Of a stretch of 64,000 nucleotides of DNA, positions 17,410 to 26,323 are shown in pieces. Origin of the DNA: Gymnodinialimonas sp. 57CJ19 (GTDB lineage Bacteria; Pseudomonadota; Alphaproteobacteria; Rhodobacterales; Rhodobacteraceae); the NCBI RefSeq assembly GCF_038396845.1, contig NZ_CP151587.1, positions 2,330,001-2,394,000 of the forward strand. The letters are read 5' to 3'. The notes under the pieces were generated by a model. That model had not been told where the DNA came from, did no database searches, and saw nothing but the letters and a program-made list of their open reading frames with translations. Position 1 is the first letter of the stretch. Every line of letters begins with the position of its first letter. The position numbers were made by a program, and so were the translations under genes.

Positions 17410-18225
17410 ATGTGTGATATTTGCGTAATGAACTCGGTCAAGGAGCGGATGCTGTCGCGGCGCTCATTCTTCAAGGGGGGTGCCGCGGTGGCTGCGGGGG
17501 CCGCGGCCGCCACGATGGGGCAGACGACGCCTGCGATGGCGGACGGACACAGCGCATTTGTCGACATGACCCACACGCTGCACGAGGATTTCCCCACTTA
17601 CTTCGGAGACAGCCAGTTTTCGCGCGAGCAATTGTTCAACTTTGCCGACAATGGGTTCAACCTGTTCAATCTGACCGTCAACGAACATACGGGCACGCAT
17701 ATTGATGCGCCGCTGCACTTCAGTGCCGATGGGGCGTCGGTGGATGAAATCCCGGTGGGCGATCTCGTGGCGCCGTTGTGTGTGATTGATATCGCTGCAA
17801 GGGCCGAAGGGGATGCGGACACGAGCGTGACGCCCGACGATATTGCCGCCTGGGTTGCCGCCAATGGAGAGATTCCCGATGGGGCGTGTGTGGCGATGAA
17901 CTCGGGCTGGGCCGGGAAGATGGGCAGCGATGCCTTCCGAGGGTTCGACGGCACGGCGCAGCATTATCCGGGCTTCCACGTGGAGGCGGTGCAGATGTTG
18001 CTGGAGACGGGGGCAAGGTCGATTGCGGTAGATACGCTGTCACTGGACCACGGAATATCAGCAGATTTCGCCACCCACTACGCCTGGCTCCCCGAGGGGC
18101 GGTTCGGGATTGAGTGCCTTGCGGGGCTGGACCAAGTGCCGGCAGCGGGGGCCACGATCATCATTGGTGCACCCAAACATGCGGGCGGCACCGGCGGGCC
18201 TGCGCGCATCTTCGCGATGGTTTGA
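17410..18225 (+). CDS. Tat-exported cyclase family protein (kynurenine-formamidase-like)
   Basis: 271 residues. A strong ribosome site (AAAGGAGA) precedes the ATG. The twin-arginine motif SRRSFFKGG (Arg17-Arg18) and an Ala-rich segment form a Tat signal, preceded by an unusual CDIC (Cys2, Cys5). The cyclase domain has the metal-binding HTGTHIDAPLH (residues 93-103) and an SLDHG segment. These zinc or manganese hydrolases act on amides or lactones; the substrate here is unknown. The carboxymuconolactone-decarboxylase-like gene follows after 12 bases. Confidence 0.85.
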   Translation: MCDICVMNSVKERMLSRRSFFKGGAAVAAGAAAATMGQTTPAMADGHSAFVDMTHTLHEDFPTYFGDSQFSREQLFNFADNGFNLFNLTVNEHTGTHIDAPLHFSADGASVDEIPVGDLVAPLCVIDIAARAEGDADTSVTPDDIAAWVAANGEIPDGACVAMNSGWAGKMGSDAFRGFDGTAQHYPGFHVEAVQMLLETGARSIAVDTLSLDHGISADFATHYAWLPEGRFGIECLAGLDQVPAAGATIIIGAPKHAGGTGGPARIFAMV

Positions 18226-18237
18226 GGGGGTCCTGAG

Positions 18238-18633
18238 ATGGCAACAGTCGCGCTTTTGAGCGACGAGGAGGTCAGCGCCGAGGCGCTGGCCGTCTTCAAC
18301 GATATCCGAGCCGTTCGCGGCACAGATTTCATCAACAATTTCTGGCGGGCGCTGGCCCGTGATCCGGCGCTTTTGAAGGCGACCTGGGAGCGCTTGAAGG
18401 ACGTCATGGCGCCGGGGGCTTTGGACCCGCTGGTGAAAGAGATGCTTTATGTGGCGGTGAGCACGGCCAATGGGTGTTCGTATTGTGTGCATTCTCATAC
18501 GGCCAGCGCGAAAGCCAAGGGGATGTCGGACGAGATGTATGCAGAGATGTTGGCGGTCATTGGCATGGCGATGCAGACCAACGGCCTGGTCACCGGGTTA
18601 CAGGTGCCGGTGGACGCTGAATTTCAGGCGTAG
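18238..18633 (+). CDS. Carboxymuconolactone decarboxylase / AhpD-like protein
   Basis: 131 residues, all helical. The CxxCxxxH redox site is CSYCVHSH (Cys80, Cys83, His87), which suggests AhpD-like peroxidase or disulfide chemistry rather than decarboxylation. Coupled to the upstream Tat-exported cyclase (12-base gap), but it has no export signal itself. Confidence 0.88.
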   Translation: MATVALLSDEEVSAEALAVFNDIRAVRGTDFINNFWRALARDPALLKATWERLKDVMAPGALDPLVKEMLYVAVSTANGCSYCVHSHTASAKAKGMSDEMYAEMLAVIGMAMQTNGLVTGLQVPVDAEFQA

Positions 18634-18654
18634 GTGTGTGGAGAGAGGGAGGGA

Positions 18655-18701
18655 GTGAGGGGCCAGCCCCTCACGCTCCCCGGGATATTTCAAGAACGAG
18701 G
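18655..18701 (+). repeat. Dispersed intergenic repeat, copy F (hairpin subfamily)
   Basis: GTGAGGGG-CCAG-CCCCTCAC perfect 8-bp hairpin (18655-18674), then GCTCCCCGGGATATTTCAAG. It lies between convergent genes and may act as a two-way terminator. It shares the hairpin and CTCCCC.GATATTT with copy G. Confidence 0.8.
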
Positions 18702-18713
18702 AATCAGGGGCGC

Positions 18714-19562
18714 TTAGGGGCGGCTGTTGCGCGCCACCGTGGCGGCGCGAGCGGAGTAGGCGGCGTTGGTGCTGAGGCGGGCGAGGTAGCCGGGGTCGCG
18801 CCGCAGGGACGGGCGCAGGATTTCGCGCGCTTTTTGCGGCGTGAGCGTGCCCGATTGCAGGTGTCGGGACAGCGGCACGATGACCTCGCCTTTGGTGAAG
18901 GTCCGATCCAGGGCGGCCCCGCTATGGGGAAGGGCTATGCGGGTTGTGTTTGGCGCCGTGAAGAGCGCGGCTTGGGCGGCCTCAAGGGTATGGATTGGAT
19001 CGAACAGGATCATGGTTGATGCAGCGTGGCGCAGAGCCTCGGGGCCCAGGGGGAGAGGGGTGTCGGGATCTGTACGGCGGTCGGCTGTGAAGCGTGTTTC
19101 AAATGGTGCATGTCGGGCTGAGATCGCGGCGGCCGGGCGGCTGAGAAGCACCTTTGCGCCAGGTACGAAGCGGGCGGCACGGGCGGCGGCGTGGCCGCAA
19201 TCGGGACCGCTGGCGAGGATAAGCACTTCTTTGTAGCTGGAGAAAAAGCCCTCTTGCGCCAGGTTTTGCAGCATTTCCTCGACAAAGGCGTCGCGGAACC
19301 ATGTGCGGCCGACAGACAGGATCGACAGCAGCGAATACTCCAGCGCGCGCAAGCAGTCGAATCCCAGGGGAAGCCCGCTATCACCCTGATGCCACGTCCG
19401 ATCTGCTCGGTCAAAGCTGAGCACGAGCGTATCGCCTTCGTCTACGAACAGCGCCATGTGGCGGGCCGAGATTCGGGTGAAGAAACCATGGGCCTCGCCG
19501 ATGCTGGCCATGTGATTCAACCAGGTTTGGCGGGGCGAGAGAGGGGCTTGAGTGTCGGGCAT
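18714..19562 (-). CDS. Conserved hypothetical protein
   Basis: 282 residues. The N-terminal half has HMALFVDEGDTLVLSFDRAD and WFRDAFVEEMLQNLAQEGFFSSYKEVLILASG, resembling a Rhodobacterales family sometimes labelled phosphoadenosine phosphosulfate reductase without good reason. The strand-turn after ILASG looks like an alpha/beta-hydrolase-type fold, but the expected G-x-S-x-G reads SGPDCG, so catalytic activity is doubtful. No signal peptide. Divergent from moxR; the two share the CtrA-like site. Confidence 0.7.
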   Translation of the reverse strand: MPDTQAPLSPRQTWLNHMASIGEAHGFFTRISARHMALFVDEGDTLVLSFDRADRTWHQGDSGLPLGFDCLRALEYSLLSILSVGRTWFRDAFVEEMLQNLAQEGFFSSYKEVLILASGPDCGHAAARAARFVPGAKVLLSRPAAAISARHAPFETRFTADRRTDPDTPLPLGPEALRHAASTMILFDPIHTLEAAQAALFTAPNTTRIALPHSGAALDRTFTKGEVIVPLSRHLQSGTLTPQKAREILRPSLRRDPGYLARLSTNAAYSARAATVARNSRP

Positions 19563-19683
19563 TGGGGTACAAACTCTGACAACGGATTAAGGGGTCTTGC
19601 GTGGGCCTTTTGCCACGAAGATCGGTATCGGGAAAGACTGTGGCGGCGATGCGATGGGAGGCGGGCATTTCGGTGCGTTTTGG

Positions 19684-19699
19684 TTAACTTTCGGTTAAC
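19684..19699. promoter_or_regulatory. CtrA-type binding box (TTAA-N7-TTAAC)
   Basis: TTAA at 19684-19687, seven bases, then TTAAC at 19695-19699. This matches the full CtrA consensus known in Caulobacter and Rhodobacterales. It lies about 109 bases before moxR and 122 bases before the divergent hypothetical gene. A further GTTAAC lies nearby at 19714-19719. Confidence 0.55.
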
Positions 19700-19807
19700 C
19701 GGCCATGGGGGGCGTTAACGCTTGCGGGTACGCGGGACGGGGCAGGCATGGCTTGACCCGAGGCCGCCACAGGGCATTGTGGGGCAAAAGCAGAGAGGGC
19801 AGCCAAA

Positions 19808-20707
19808 GTGTTTCAGTCAATCGAGGATGTGCAGGGCGCTTTGGCGGCGGAAGGCTACGTTTGCGGGCGGGCGCTGGCGACGGTGGTGTTTCTGGCGTTG
19901 ACGCTCAAGCGGCCCCTTTTCCTTGAGGGGGAGGCCGGCACCGGCAAGACCGAGATCGCCAAGGCGATTTCAGCGGCCATGGGGCGGCGCCTGATCCGGC
20001 TGCAATGCTATGAGGGATTGGACGCGGCCAGCGCGGTCTATGAGTGGAACTTCGCGGCGCAGATGATTGCCATTCGCGCGGCGGAAGCGGGCGGGAGCGC
20101 GGACAAATCCGCGTTGACGCAGGAATTGTTCGGCCCTGATTTCCTGATCGAGCGGCCGCTGTTGCAGGCCATGCGCGGCGATGCCGGGGGCGCGCCGGTT
20201 CTGTTGATCGACGAGATTGACCGCACCGACGCCCCGTTTGAGGCGTTCTTGCTGGAGGCACTGTCGGATTTCCAGGTCACGATCCCGGAACTTGGCGTGG
20301 TCAAAGCGCCGGAGCCGCCGATTGTGATCCTGACCTCGAACCGCACGCGTGAGGTGCATGACGCGCTGAAACGGCGCTGTCTGTATCATTGGGTGGATTA
20401 CCCTGATCTGGACCGAGAGATGGAGATCTTGCGCGCCCGCGTGCCCGAGGCAGACGCGACCCTGAGCCGAGAGATCGTGGCCTTTGTGCAGCGCCTGAGA
20501 ACCGAGGATCTCTTCAAGCGCCCCGGCGTGGCGGAGACGTTGGACTGGGCGAAATGTTTGCTGGCGCTCGATGTGATTGAGCTGAGCCCCGAGGTGATTG
20601 CCGATACATTGGGGGCGATCTTGAAGTACCAAGACGATATCGCGAAGGTGCAGGGCTCGGAAGCGCAGCGCATCCTTGACGATTTGCGCGGCGATGCCTT
20701 GAGCTAG
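19808..20707 (+). CDS. MoxR family AAA+ ATPase
   Basis: 299 residues, GTG start with GAGAGGG upstream. Walker A is GEAGTGKT (residues 41-48), Walker B VLLIDEIDR, and sensor 1 TSNRTRE. MoxR proteins act as chaperones that insert metals or activate partner complexes, usually with a VWA protein encoded nearby. The CoxE-type VWA gene lies 1.3 kb downstream, and a CO-dehydrogenase-like operon follows that, so this is probably the CoxD-like partner. The intervening secreted-protein gene is unusual. Confidence 0.92.
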   Translation: MFQSIEDVQGALAAEGYVCGRALATVVFLALTLKRPLFLEGEAGTGKTEIAKAISAAMGRRLIRLQCYEGLDAASAVYEWNFAAQMIAIRAAEAGGSADKSALTQELFGPDFLIERPLLQAMRGDAGGAPVLLIDEIDRTDAPFEAFLLEALSDFQVTIPELGVVKAPEPPIVILTSNRTREVHDALKRRCLYHWVDYPDLDREMEILRARVPEADATLSREIVAFVQRLRTEDLFKRPGVAETLDWAKCLLALDVIELSPEVIADTLGAILKYQDDIAKVQGSEAQRILDDLRGDALS

Positions 20708-20827
20708 GCCCAAAAAGCCCGGCACGGCGGCGCGCGACACAGTGAAGCGCAGCGCGTTAACCTAGTTTCCTTTGACAGAGTGCCGATACCCGCCGCTAAG
20801 ATAAGACATCTTACTGGGAGATGTTTG

Positions 20828-21790
20828 ATGAGATTTTGTTTTTCGTTTTTCACCGCCGTATTGGCGATCGGTATCGTGTCCTCTGCACCTGTGCAGGCGC
20901 AGGGATTGCGCAATCCATGCCCCTCGGCCTGGGCGGGGGATGGGGATTGTGATGAGCCCAACGGTTTGGGGCTCTGCGCGTGGGGCACCGACCCGTTGGA
21001 TTGTTCCAACCCGGGTGCGAACTACGGCAATGGGCCGGGCTATTCGGCTGGGGCCTATACCGGGGGCGCGACGCCGACCCCGACCCCGATTCCTGTGCCC
21101 ACGCCCCCGCCTGTGCCGGTGGCTTGTCCCTACACCAACGATGGCGATTGTGATGAGCCCAACGGCTTGAACCTTTGCGCCTGGGGCACCGACGCGAACG
21201 ATTGTTCCAACCCCAACGCCAACTATGGGTCCGGGGCGGGGTATTTCGCGGGCATATATGCCAACGGCACGCCATCGCCTGCACCGGCCCCCACGCCCAC
21301 ACCGGCGCCGCAGCCCGGTGGCACCATGACAGCGGTCAGCGCCGGGGCCTTCGTGCATGGGGGAGGCGGCGGATATTCCGGGTGCCCGAACTACACCATT
21401 GGGCGCACGGCCTTTGGTCAGGCTACGATGTACGCAGGCCAGGGACGCTACCAGGTGCCCTATATCACGGCGGGCGGGCGCTATCCGTTGACCAACTGCT
21501 TTCCCGGAACAGGCTGGCGCGGGTTCACCATTACGCGGCCTGATTTCCGTTTCTTCTACCAGGGCCAATCGCCCACCGGTCGGCTGACGTTCCAGCTCGA
21601 CTCTGGCGCGGTGGATACGGTGCTGTTGGTGAACACGCCGGACGGCCAGTGGTTCTTCAACGATGATTCCAACGGCACGTTCAACTCGATGCTGACGTTC
21701 TCGCCTGTTTTGCAGGGGCAATACGATATCTGGGCGGGGGCGTATAACAACTCCTCCAACAACCCGGCGCGCCTTTGGATTTACGAATAA
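20828..21790 (+). CDS. Secreted protein with two LNR-like cysteine repeats
   Basis: 320 residues. Signal peptide residues 1 to about 24 (cleavage after PVQA). Two repeats at 31-72 and 100-139 each carry four Cys (C31, C41, C50, C59; C100, C108, C117, C126) around DGDCDEPNG and CAWGTD..DC, resembling Lin12/Notch-type calcium-binding repeats. Pro/Thr-rich linkers follow each repeat. The C-terminal region, from about residue 175, looks like a beta-sandwich (FQLDSGAVDTVLLVNTPDG, then YDIWAGAYNN), akin to pre-peptidase C-terminal domains. Probably periplasmic or extracellular. GGGAG precedes the ATG. Function unknown. Confidence 0.8.
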   Translation: MRFCFSFFTAVLAIGIVSSAPVQAQGLRNPCPSAWAGDGDCDEPNGLGLCAWGTDPLDCSNPGANYGNGPGYSAGAYTGGATPTPTPIPVPTPPPVPVACPYTNDGDCDEPNGLNLCAWGTDANDCSNPNANYGSGAGYFAGIYANGTPSPAPAPTPTPAPQPGGTMTAVSAGAFVHGGGGGYSGCPNYTIGRTAFGQATMYAGQGRYQVPYITAGGRYPLTNCFPGTGWRGFTITRPDFRFFYQGQSPTGRLTFQLDSGAVDTVLLVNTPDGQWFFNDDSNGTFNSMLTFSPVLQGQYDIWAGAYNNSSNNPARLWIYE

Positions 21791-21963
21791 TCTTGGCGGG
21801 GCCTTTAATTAAAGCCCATGCGCCTCTGGCCTTATGGACGGGCCGGGGGCATTTTTCTGTTTGCCCGCTGCGGGAGGTGCGCGGCGCGGCTGGACTATGG
21901 CTAAGTCGGTGCTCTTCGGCGTAACCTATGGCTCCCGAGGGCAGGAACGAGGCGCGAGATCAG

Positions 21964-23211
21964 ATGGAATATGCGCCGCTAGAGCTTCCTGATACACCAC
22001 AACTGACCCGCAATATCACGCACTTCGCCCGCGCATTACGGGTGGCGGGGTTGCCTGCGGGGCCGGGGCGGGTCGCCGATGCGATTGCGGCTGTGGCGGC
22101 GGTTGGTTTCAGTGAGAAGGCGGAATTTTACTATACGTTGCGGGCCTGTTTCACCGCGCGGCCCGAGCATCGGGTGATCTTCGATCAGGTGTTTCGCCTG
22201 TATTGGCGCGATCCGCGCTATCTGGATCATATGATGTCGATGCTGTTGCCCGCCGTGCGCGGCGCGGCGGAAGAGCGTATGGCGAAACCTGCCGAGAAAC
22301 GCGCCGCGGAGGCGTTGTTACAAGGGGTAGAGCGTGACACGCCGGACCTTGAGGGCGGCGAAGAGGCCTCGGAAATCGAGGTGGACGCGACCCTGACGAT
22401 GTCGCGGGAAGAGAGGCTGAAGACCCTCGATTTCGAGCAGATGTCCGTGGCCGAGATGGCGCAGGCGAAACGGATTATTGCGCAGATGACCCTTGCGGTG
22501 CCGCCGCTTTCGTCGCGGCGCACCTTGGCCTCGTCCAGGGGCGCACAGCCCGATTGGCGGCGCACAATGCGCGGCGCGATGCGCCACGGCGGCGACGTGG
22601 TGGACTTTGCGCGAAAAGATCGGCGGCAACGCTGGCCTTCGCTTGTGGCGCTATGTGACATCTCGGGGTCAATGGCCTCCTATAGCCGGGCGGTGCTGCA
22701 TTTCCTGCATGCGGTGGCCAATCAGAAGGGGGCGGGGTGGGCGGATGTCCATGCCTTCACCTTTGGCACAAGGTTGACGAACATCACCCGTCACATGGGC
22801 GCACGGGATGTGGATGCGGCCTTGGCGGCAGCGGGCGCGGAGGCGCAGGATTGGGAAGGCGGCACACGGATCGGCGCCTGTCTGGAGGATTTCAACCGCG
22901 ATTGGTCGCGCCGGGTCTTGGGGCAGGGGGCGGTTGTGTTGTTGATTACCGACGGATTGGACCGGGACGAGCCGGAGCGCCTGGAGGCGGCGATGGAGCG
23001 GTTGTCGCTGTCGTCGCGCCGGGTGATTTGGGTGAATCCGCTGCTAAGGTGGGACGGGTTCGCGCCGAAAGCGGCAGGGATCAGGGCCATGTTGCCCCAT
23101 GTGAGCAGTTTTCGCGCGGGGCATAATATTGCGGCGTTGCAGGGGCTGGCGGAGGCGGTGGCGCGGCCCGATGATGCTGGAGAGAAAGCACGTCTGATGG
23201 CGGCGCTCTAG
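21964..23211 (+). CDS. CoxE-type VWA domain protein
   Basis: 415 residues from 21964 (a start at 21928 is in frame but lacks a ribosome site). The N-terminal part has THFARALRVAGLPAGPGRV and the YWRDPRYLDHMMSMLLP segment of the CoxE family. The C-terminal VWA domain has the MIDAS DISGSMASYS. These proteins pair with MoxR ATPases in maturing or activating metalloenzymes, such as inserting copper and sulfur into CO dehydrogenase. The cox operon 2 kb downstream fits that role. Confidence 0.9.
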   Translation: MEYAPLELPDTPQLTRNITHFARALRVAGLPAGPGRVADAIAAVAAVGFSEKAEFYYTLRACFTARPEHRVIFDQVFRLYWRDPRYLDHMMSMLLPAVRGAAEERMAKPAEKRAAEALLQGVERDTPDLEGGEEASEIEVDATLTMSREERLKTLDFEQMSVAEMAQAKRIIAQMTLAVPPLSSRRTLASSRGAQPDWRRTMRGAMRHGGDVVDFARKDRRQRWPSLVALCDISGSMASYSRAVLHFLHAVANQKGAGWADVHAFTFGTRLTNITRHMGARDVDAALAAAGAEAQDWEGGTRIGACLEDFNRDWSRRVLGQGAVVLLITDGLDRDEPERLEAAMERLSLSSRRVIWVNPLLRWDGFAPKAAGIRAMLPHVSSFRAGHNIAALQGLAEAVARPDDAGEKARLMAAL

Positions 23212-23310
23212 CAAAAATCTCAGCCAGAAAGCGCCGAGGAAAATTGTAGCGTTGGAACCTCCGGTTCGGGACGGCGTTAACCTCCCAAGTTCAATTCCTT
23301 GGAGGATTAC

Positions 23311-25059
23311 ATGCGCCGTTCCCTTGCAACTACCACCGCCCTTGTTGCCAGCCTGTCGTTGGTGGTTCCGTTCCCTGTCATCGCTCAGGACGATGACGCT
23401 GCGACAATCGAATGCCCCGCTGATACCGTCGCAGAAGTTTGCGCGGCCCTTCAGGCTGAGGGGGCAATCGACGGGGACGTCGTCCAGGATCCCGTCGTCG
23501 ATGAGGTCGTAGAAACCCCTGTAGAAGAGGTCGCTCCGGCAGCCGAGGCCGAAGCCGAGGTGGAGACACCCGCAGAAGTCGGACCGGTTGAAGAAGCGCC
23601 CGCCGAGGGCGCAGAAGCCGCTGCTGAGGCCGTTGAGACGACCGAAGAAGTGGTCATGGAAGAGACGGCACCAGTAGAAGCTGAAGCCGAGACCGAGACC
23701 GAGACAGAAGCAGAGATCGTCGTCGAAGAGGAAGCGGACGATGCAGCCTCCGAGATGGTCGTCGACACTGACGCCGATGCGCCTGTAGAAATCGAAGCAG
23801 AAGCAGAAGCAGAAGCAGAAGCAGAAGCAGAAGCAGAAGCAGAAGCAGAAGCAGAAGCAGAAGCAGAAGCAGAAGCAGAGATGACCCCTGCCGCAGAGGG
23901 CGATGAAGCGCCCGCCGAACTGGTGGTCGAGACGCCCGAGGAAAACCCGGAGACGCCCGAAGCACCCTCCACCGCCGAAACGCAGGCCGCCAGTGGTGAA
24001 GCCGCTGAAACCATGGCCGGCAGTGACGACGGCGCAGGCGCGCCCGTGGAAGAAATAACCGAAGTTGTGACCGAAGAGACGAGCCGCCGCTCGGACGAAG
24101 AATTCGAGACGACCGCCGAAGCAACCGCCGAAGCAGAGGCCACTGGCGACGCCAGCGCGTCTTCTGGCGGGCTGACCAACCTTGAAGCCGCGCTTCTGGG
24201 CGCTGCGGGTGGGTTTGTTGTCGGGGCGCTTCTTAACGGCGACCGCGAAGTGGTCAGCACGGCGCCTGACCGCGTGGTGGTTCGTGACCCCAGCGGCAAC
24301 CTGCAGCTGCTGCGCGATGACGACGCGATCCTGCGCCAGCCCGGCTCGGAAGTGACGACGCAGCGGTTCGAGGACGGCTCGTCCCGGACAGTGGTCCTGC
24401 AGCCCGATGGCAGCCGCATCGTGACGATCCAGTCTGCCGACCTGCGCGTGCTGCGCCGGTCGATCATCGGCACCGATGGGCGGGAGTTCGTCCTCTTTGA
24501 CGACACGCAAAGCTTCGCGGCGGTGGATGTCAGCACCTTGCCCGAACCCGAGCGCGCGTCGACGACCGGGGCAGAGCAGACCGACATGGAAGCCCTGCGC
24601 GCGGCGTTGCAGCAGGCCAATGGCGTCGAGCGCAGCTTCTCCCTGGCGCAGGTGCGCGAGATCGAGCGGGTGCGCTACCTGGCCCCCGCCATCGAGATCG
24701 ACAACATCACCTTTGCCACCGGCTCCGCCGCGGTGCAGCAAAGTCAGGTGCAATCCCTGCTGGATCTGGGCACCTTGATGGCCGAACTTATCGAGGAGAA
24801 CCCGCAAGAGGTGTTCCTGATCGAAGGTCACACGGATGCCGTCGGCTCTGCCGTGTCGAACCTCACCCTGTCGGACCGCCGCGCGGAAAGCGTCGCCCTA
24901 GCCCTGTCCGAGTTCTTCGGGGTTCCGACGGCCAACATGGTCCTGCAAGGCTATGGCGAGACGGACCTGCGCGTGCCGACGCTGGAGGACGAACGCGCCA
25001 ACCGCCGCGTGGTCGTGCGTCGCGTCACGCCCCTGTTGCAGACCGCTCAGGCGAACTGA
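23311..25059 (+). CDS. OmpA family protein with acidic Ala/Glu repeats
   Basis: 582 residues with a signal peptide (1 to about 26) and a strong GGAGG site 8 bases upstream. Residues about 40-260 are low-complexity, rich in Glu, Ala, Pro and Val, and include about 14 consecutive EA dipeptides. A short hydrophobic glycine-rich segment (EAALLGAAGGFVVGALLNG) follows at about 300. The C-terminal OmpA-like peptidoglycan-binding domain has NITFATGSAAV, EGHTDAVGS and LSDRRAESVA. It is likely anchored in the envelope and binds the wall. Many Rhodobacterales carry similar proteins of varying repeat length. Confidence 0.88.
   Translation: MRRSLATTTALVASLSLVVPFPVIAQDDDAATIECPADTVAEVCAALQAEGAIDGDVVQDPVVDEVVETPVEEVAPAAEAEAEVETPAEVGPVEEAPAEGAEAAAEAVETTEEVVMEETAPVEAEAETETETEAEIVVEEEADDAASEMVVDTDADAPVEIEAEAEAEAEAEAEAEAEAEAEAEAEAEAEMTPAAEGDEAPAELVVETPEENPETPEAPSTAETQAASGEAAETMAGSDDGAGAPVEEITEVVTEETSRRSDEEFETTAEATAEAEATGDASASSGGLTNLEAALLGAAGGFVVGALLNGDREVVSTAPDRVVVRDPSGNLQLLRDDDAILRQPGSEVTTQRFEDGSSRTVVLQPDGSRIVTIQSADLRVLRRSIIGTDGREFVLFDDTQSFAAVDVSTLPEPERASTTGAEQTDMEALRAALQQANGVERSFSLAQVREIERVRYLAPAIEIDNITFATGSAAVQQSQVQSLLDLGTLMAELIEENPQEVFLIEGHTDAVGSAVSNLTLSDRRAESVALALSEFFGVPTANMVLQGYGETDLRVPTLEDERANRRVVVRRVTPLLQTAQAN
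23794..23877 (+). repeat. GAAGCA hexanucleotide tandem array (14 copies)
   Basis: Fourteen exact GAAGCA units in frame within the OmpA-family gene, each encoding Glu-Ala. The unit is a multiple of three, so copy-number change would alter length without a frameshift. Confidence 0.97.
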
Positions 25060-25088
25060 CCGTCGCGCAACAATCGACAAGACTCTAG

Positions 25089-25116
25089 CACCCCGGCGCC
25101 CCCGCCGGGGTGTTTT
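25089..25116 (+). terminator. Rho-independent terminator of the OmpA-family gene
   Basis: Perfect 10-bp stem CACCCCGGCG / CGCCGGGGTG with loop CCCC, followed by TTTT. Confidence 0.9.
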
Positions 25117-25192
25117 GGGTACTGGGCAACCGCGCAAACAACCTTGCGCGCGGGGCCGGCGGCGATAGGCTGCGTCGCAGGGGGCTTTTATC

Positions 25193-26146
25193 ATGGATGA
25201 TCTGGAGCAAATGCCTGAGCGGGCGCTTGAGTGGCACCGAGAGGGGCGCGGCGCGGTTCTGGCAACGGTCGTAGAAACATGGGGCTCGGCGCCGAGGTCC
25301 GTGGGGGCGCAGCTTGTGGTCTCGGGCGACGGCGAGATGGCGGGCTCGGTCTCGGGCGGCTGCGTAGAGGGCGCGGTGGTTGTGGAGGCCATGGAAATGG
25401 TCGGCGCGGACGCGGGCCGGATGCTGGAATTCGGCGTGTCAGATGATGAGGCCTTCGCGGTCGGCCTGGCCTGCGGCGGGCGCATCAAGGTCTGGGTGGA
25501 ACCGGTCGTGGCCATGGGTGCCTTGTTGCAGGAACTGGTGGCCGCGCGGGCCGCAAGGGAAGCGGTGGCCTATTGCGTAAACGTGCAGACGGGCGCGCGG
25601 GAACTGGTGAGGGAGGGGTTCGAGGCAAGGTTTCGCGCCGATCAATCGGGGATGGAGGGGGATGTGTTCGTGCACATCCACAACCCCCCGTTGCGGATGA
25701 TCGTGGTGGGGGCTGTGCATATCGCGCAAGCGCTCGTGCCGATGGCGCGGTTGGCGGGCTATGATCCGGTGATTGTGGACCCTCGACCCGCGTTTGGGGC
25801 GCAGGCGCGGTTTCCCGGAGAGGTGATCGCCGAGGATTGGCCCGACGAGGCGCTGGATCGTCTCGGGCTGGATGCAAGGACGTGCGTGGTGACGTTGACC
25901 CATGACCCGAAGCTGGATGATCCCGCGATTGAACGGGCGTTGCGGTCGGATGTGTTTTATCTCGGGTGTTTGGGGTCAAACCGGACCCACGCCAAAAGGG
26001 TCGAGAGGTTGCAGGCCAAGGGCTTCAGCGCGGCGGAGATCGGGCGCATTCACGGGCCGGTCGGCCTGGCGATTGGCGGGCGGGGGCCGGGGGAAATCGC
26101 GGTTTCCGTCATGGCGCAGGTCACGCAGGTGTTGCGACAGGGGTGA
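25193..26146 (+). CDS. XdhC/CoxI family protein (molybdenum cofactor maturation)
   Basis: 317 residues. The N-terminal XdhC domain has [10 protein letters not shown] and [10 protein letters not shown]; the C-terminal Rossmann-like domain begins near [15 protein letters not shown]. XdhC proteins bind molybdenum cofactor and aid its sulfuration and insertion into xanthine-oxidase-family enzymes. It stands just upstream of coxSLM, so its client is probably that enzyme. 177 bases separate it from coxS, so it may have its own transcript. Confidence 0.92.
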   Translation: MDDLEQMPERALEWHREGRGAVLATVVETWGSAPRSVGAQLVVSGDGEMAGSVSGGCVEGAVVVEAMEMVGADAGRMLEFGVSDDEAFAVGLACGGRIKVWVEPVVAMGALLQELVAARAAREAVAYCVNVQTGARELVREGFEARFRADQSGMEGDVFVHIHNPPLRMIVVGAVHIAQALVPMARLAGYDPVIVDPRPAFGAQARFPGEVIAEDWPDEALDRLGLDARTCVVTLTHDPKLDDPAIERALRSDVFYLGCLGSNRTHAKRVERLQAKGFSAAEIGRIHGPVGLAIGGRGPGEIAVSVMAQVTQVLRQG

Positions 26147-26323
26147 GGCAATCCCTTGGCCAGTGTCTCCGAGGCTGATGCCTCAGGTCGCTGGAATGGT
26201 TGAAGAAAATGCTGCATGTGCAGCATGGGGCCGAGGCTGATTGAGGCGCGTTTTGGCGAAACTGGGGGTTTGTCTTTCTCGGATTTCGTGCTTGGATGGG
26301 ATAAATCACCAAGGGAGGAATAC

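Noticed and set aside
23044..24831. 595-residue minus-strand frame with long Cys-Phe repeats
   Set aside because: It is the antisense translation of the GAAGCA array and the rest of the OmpA-family gene.
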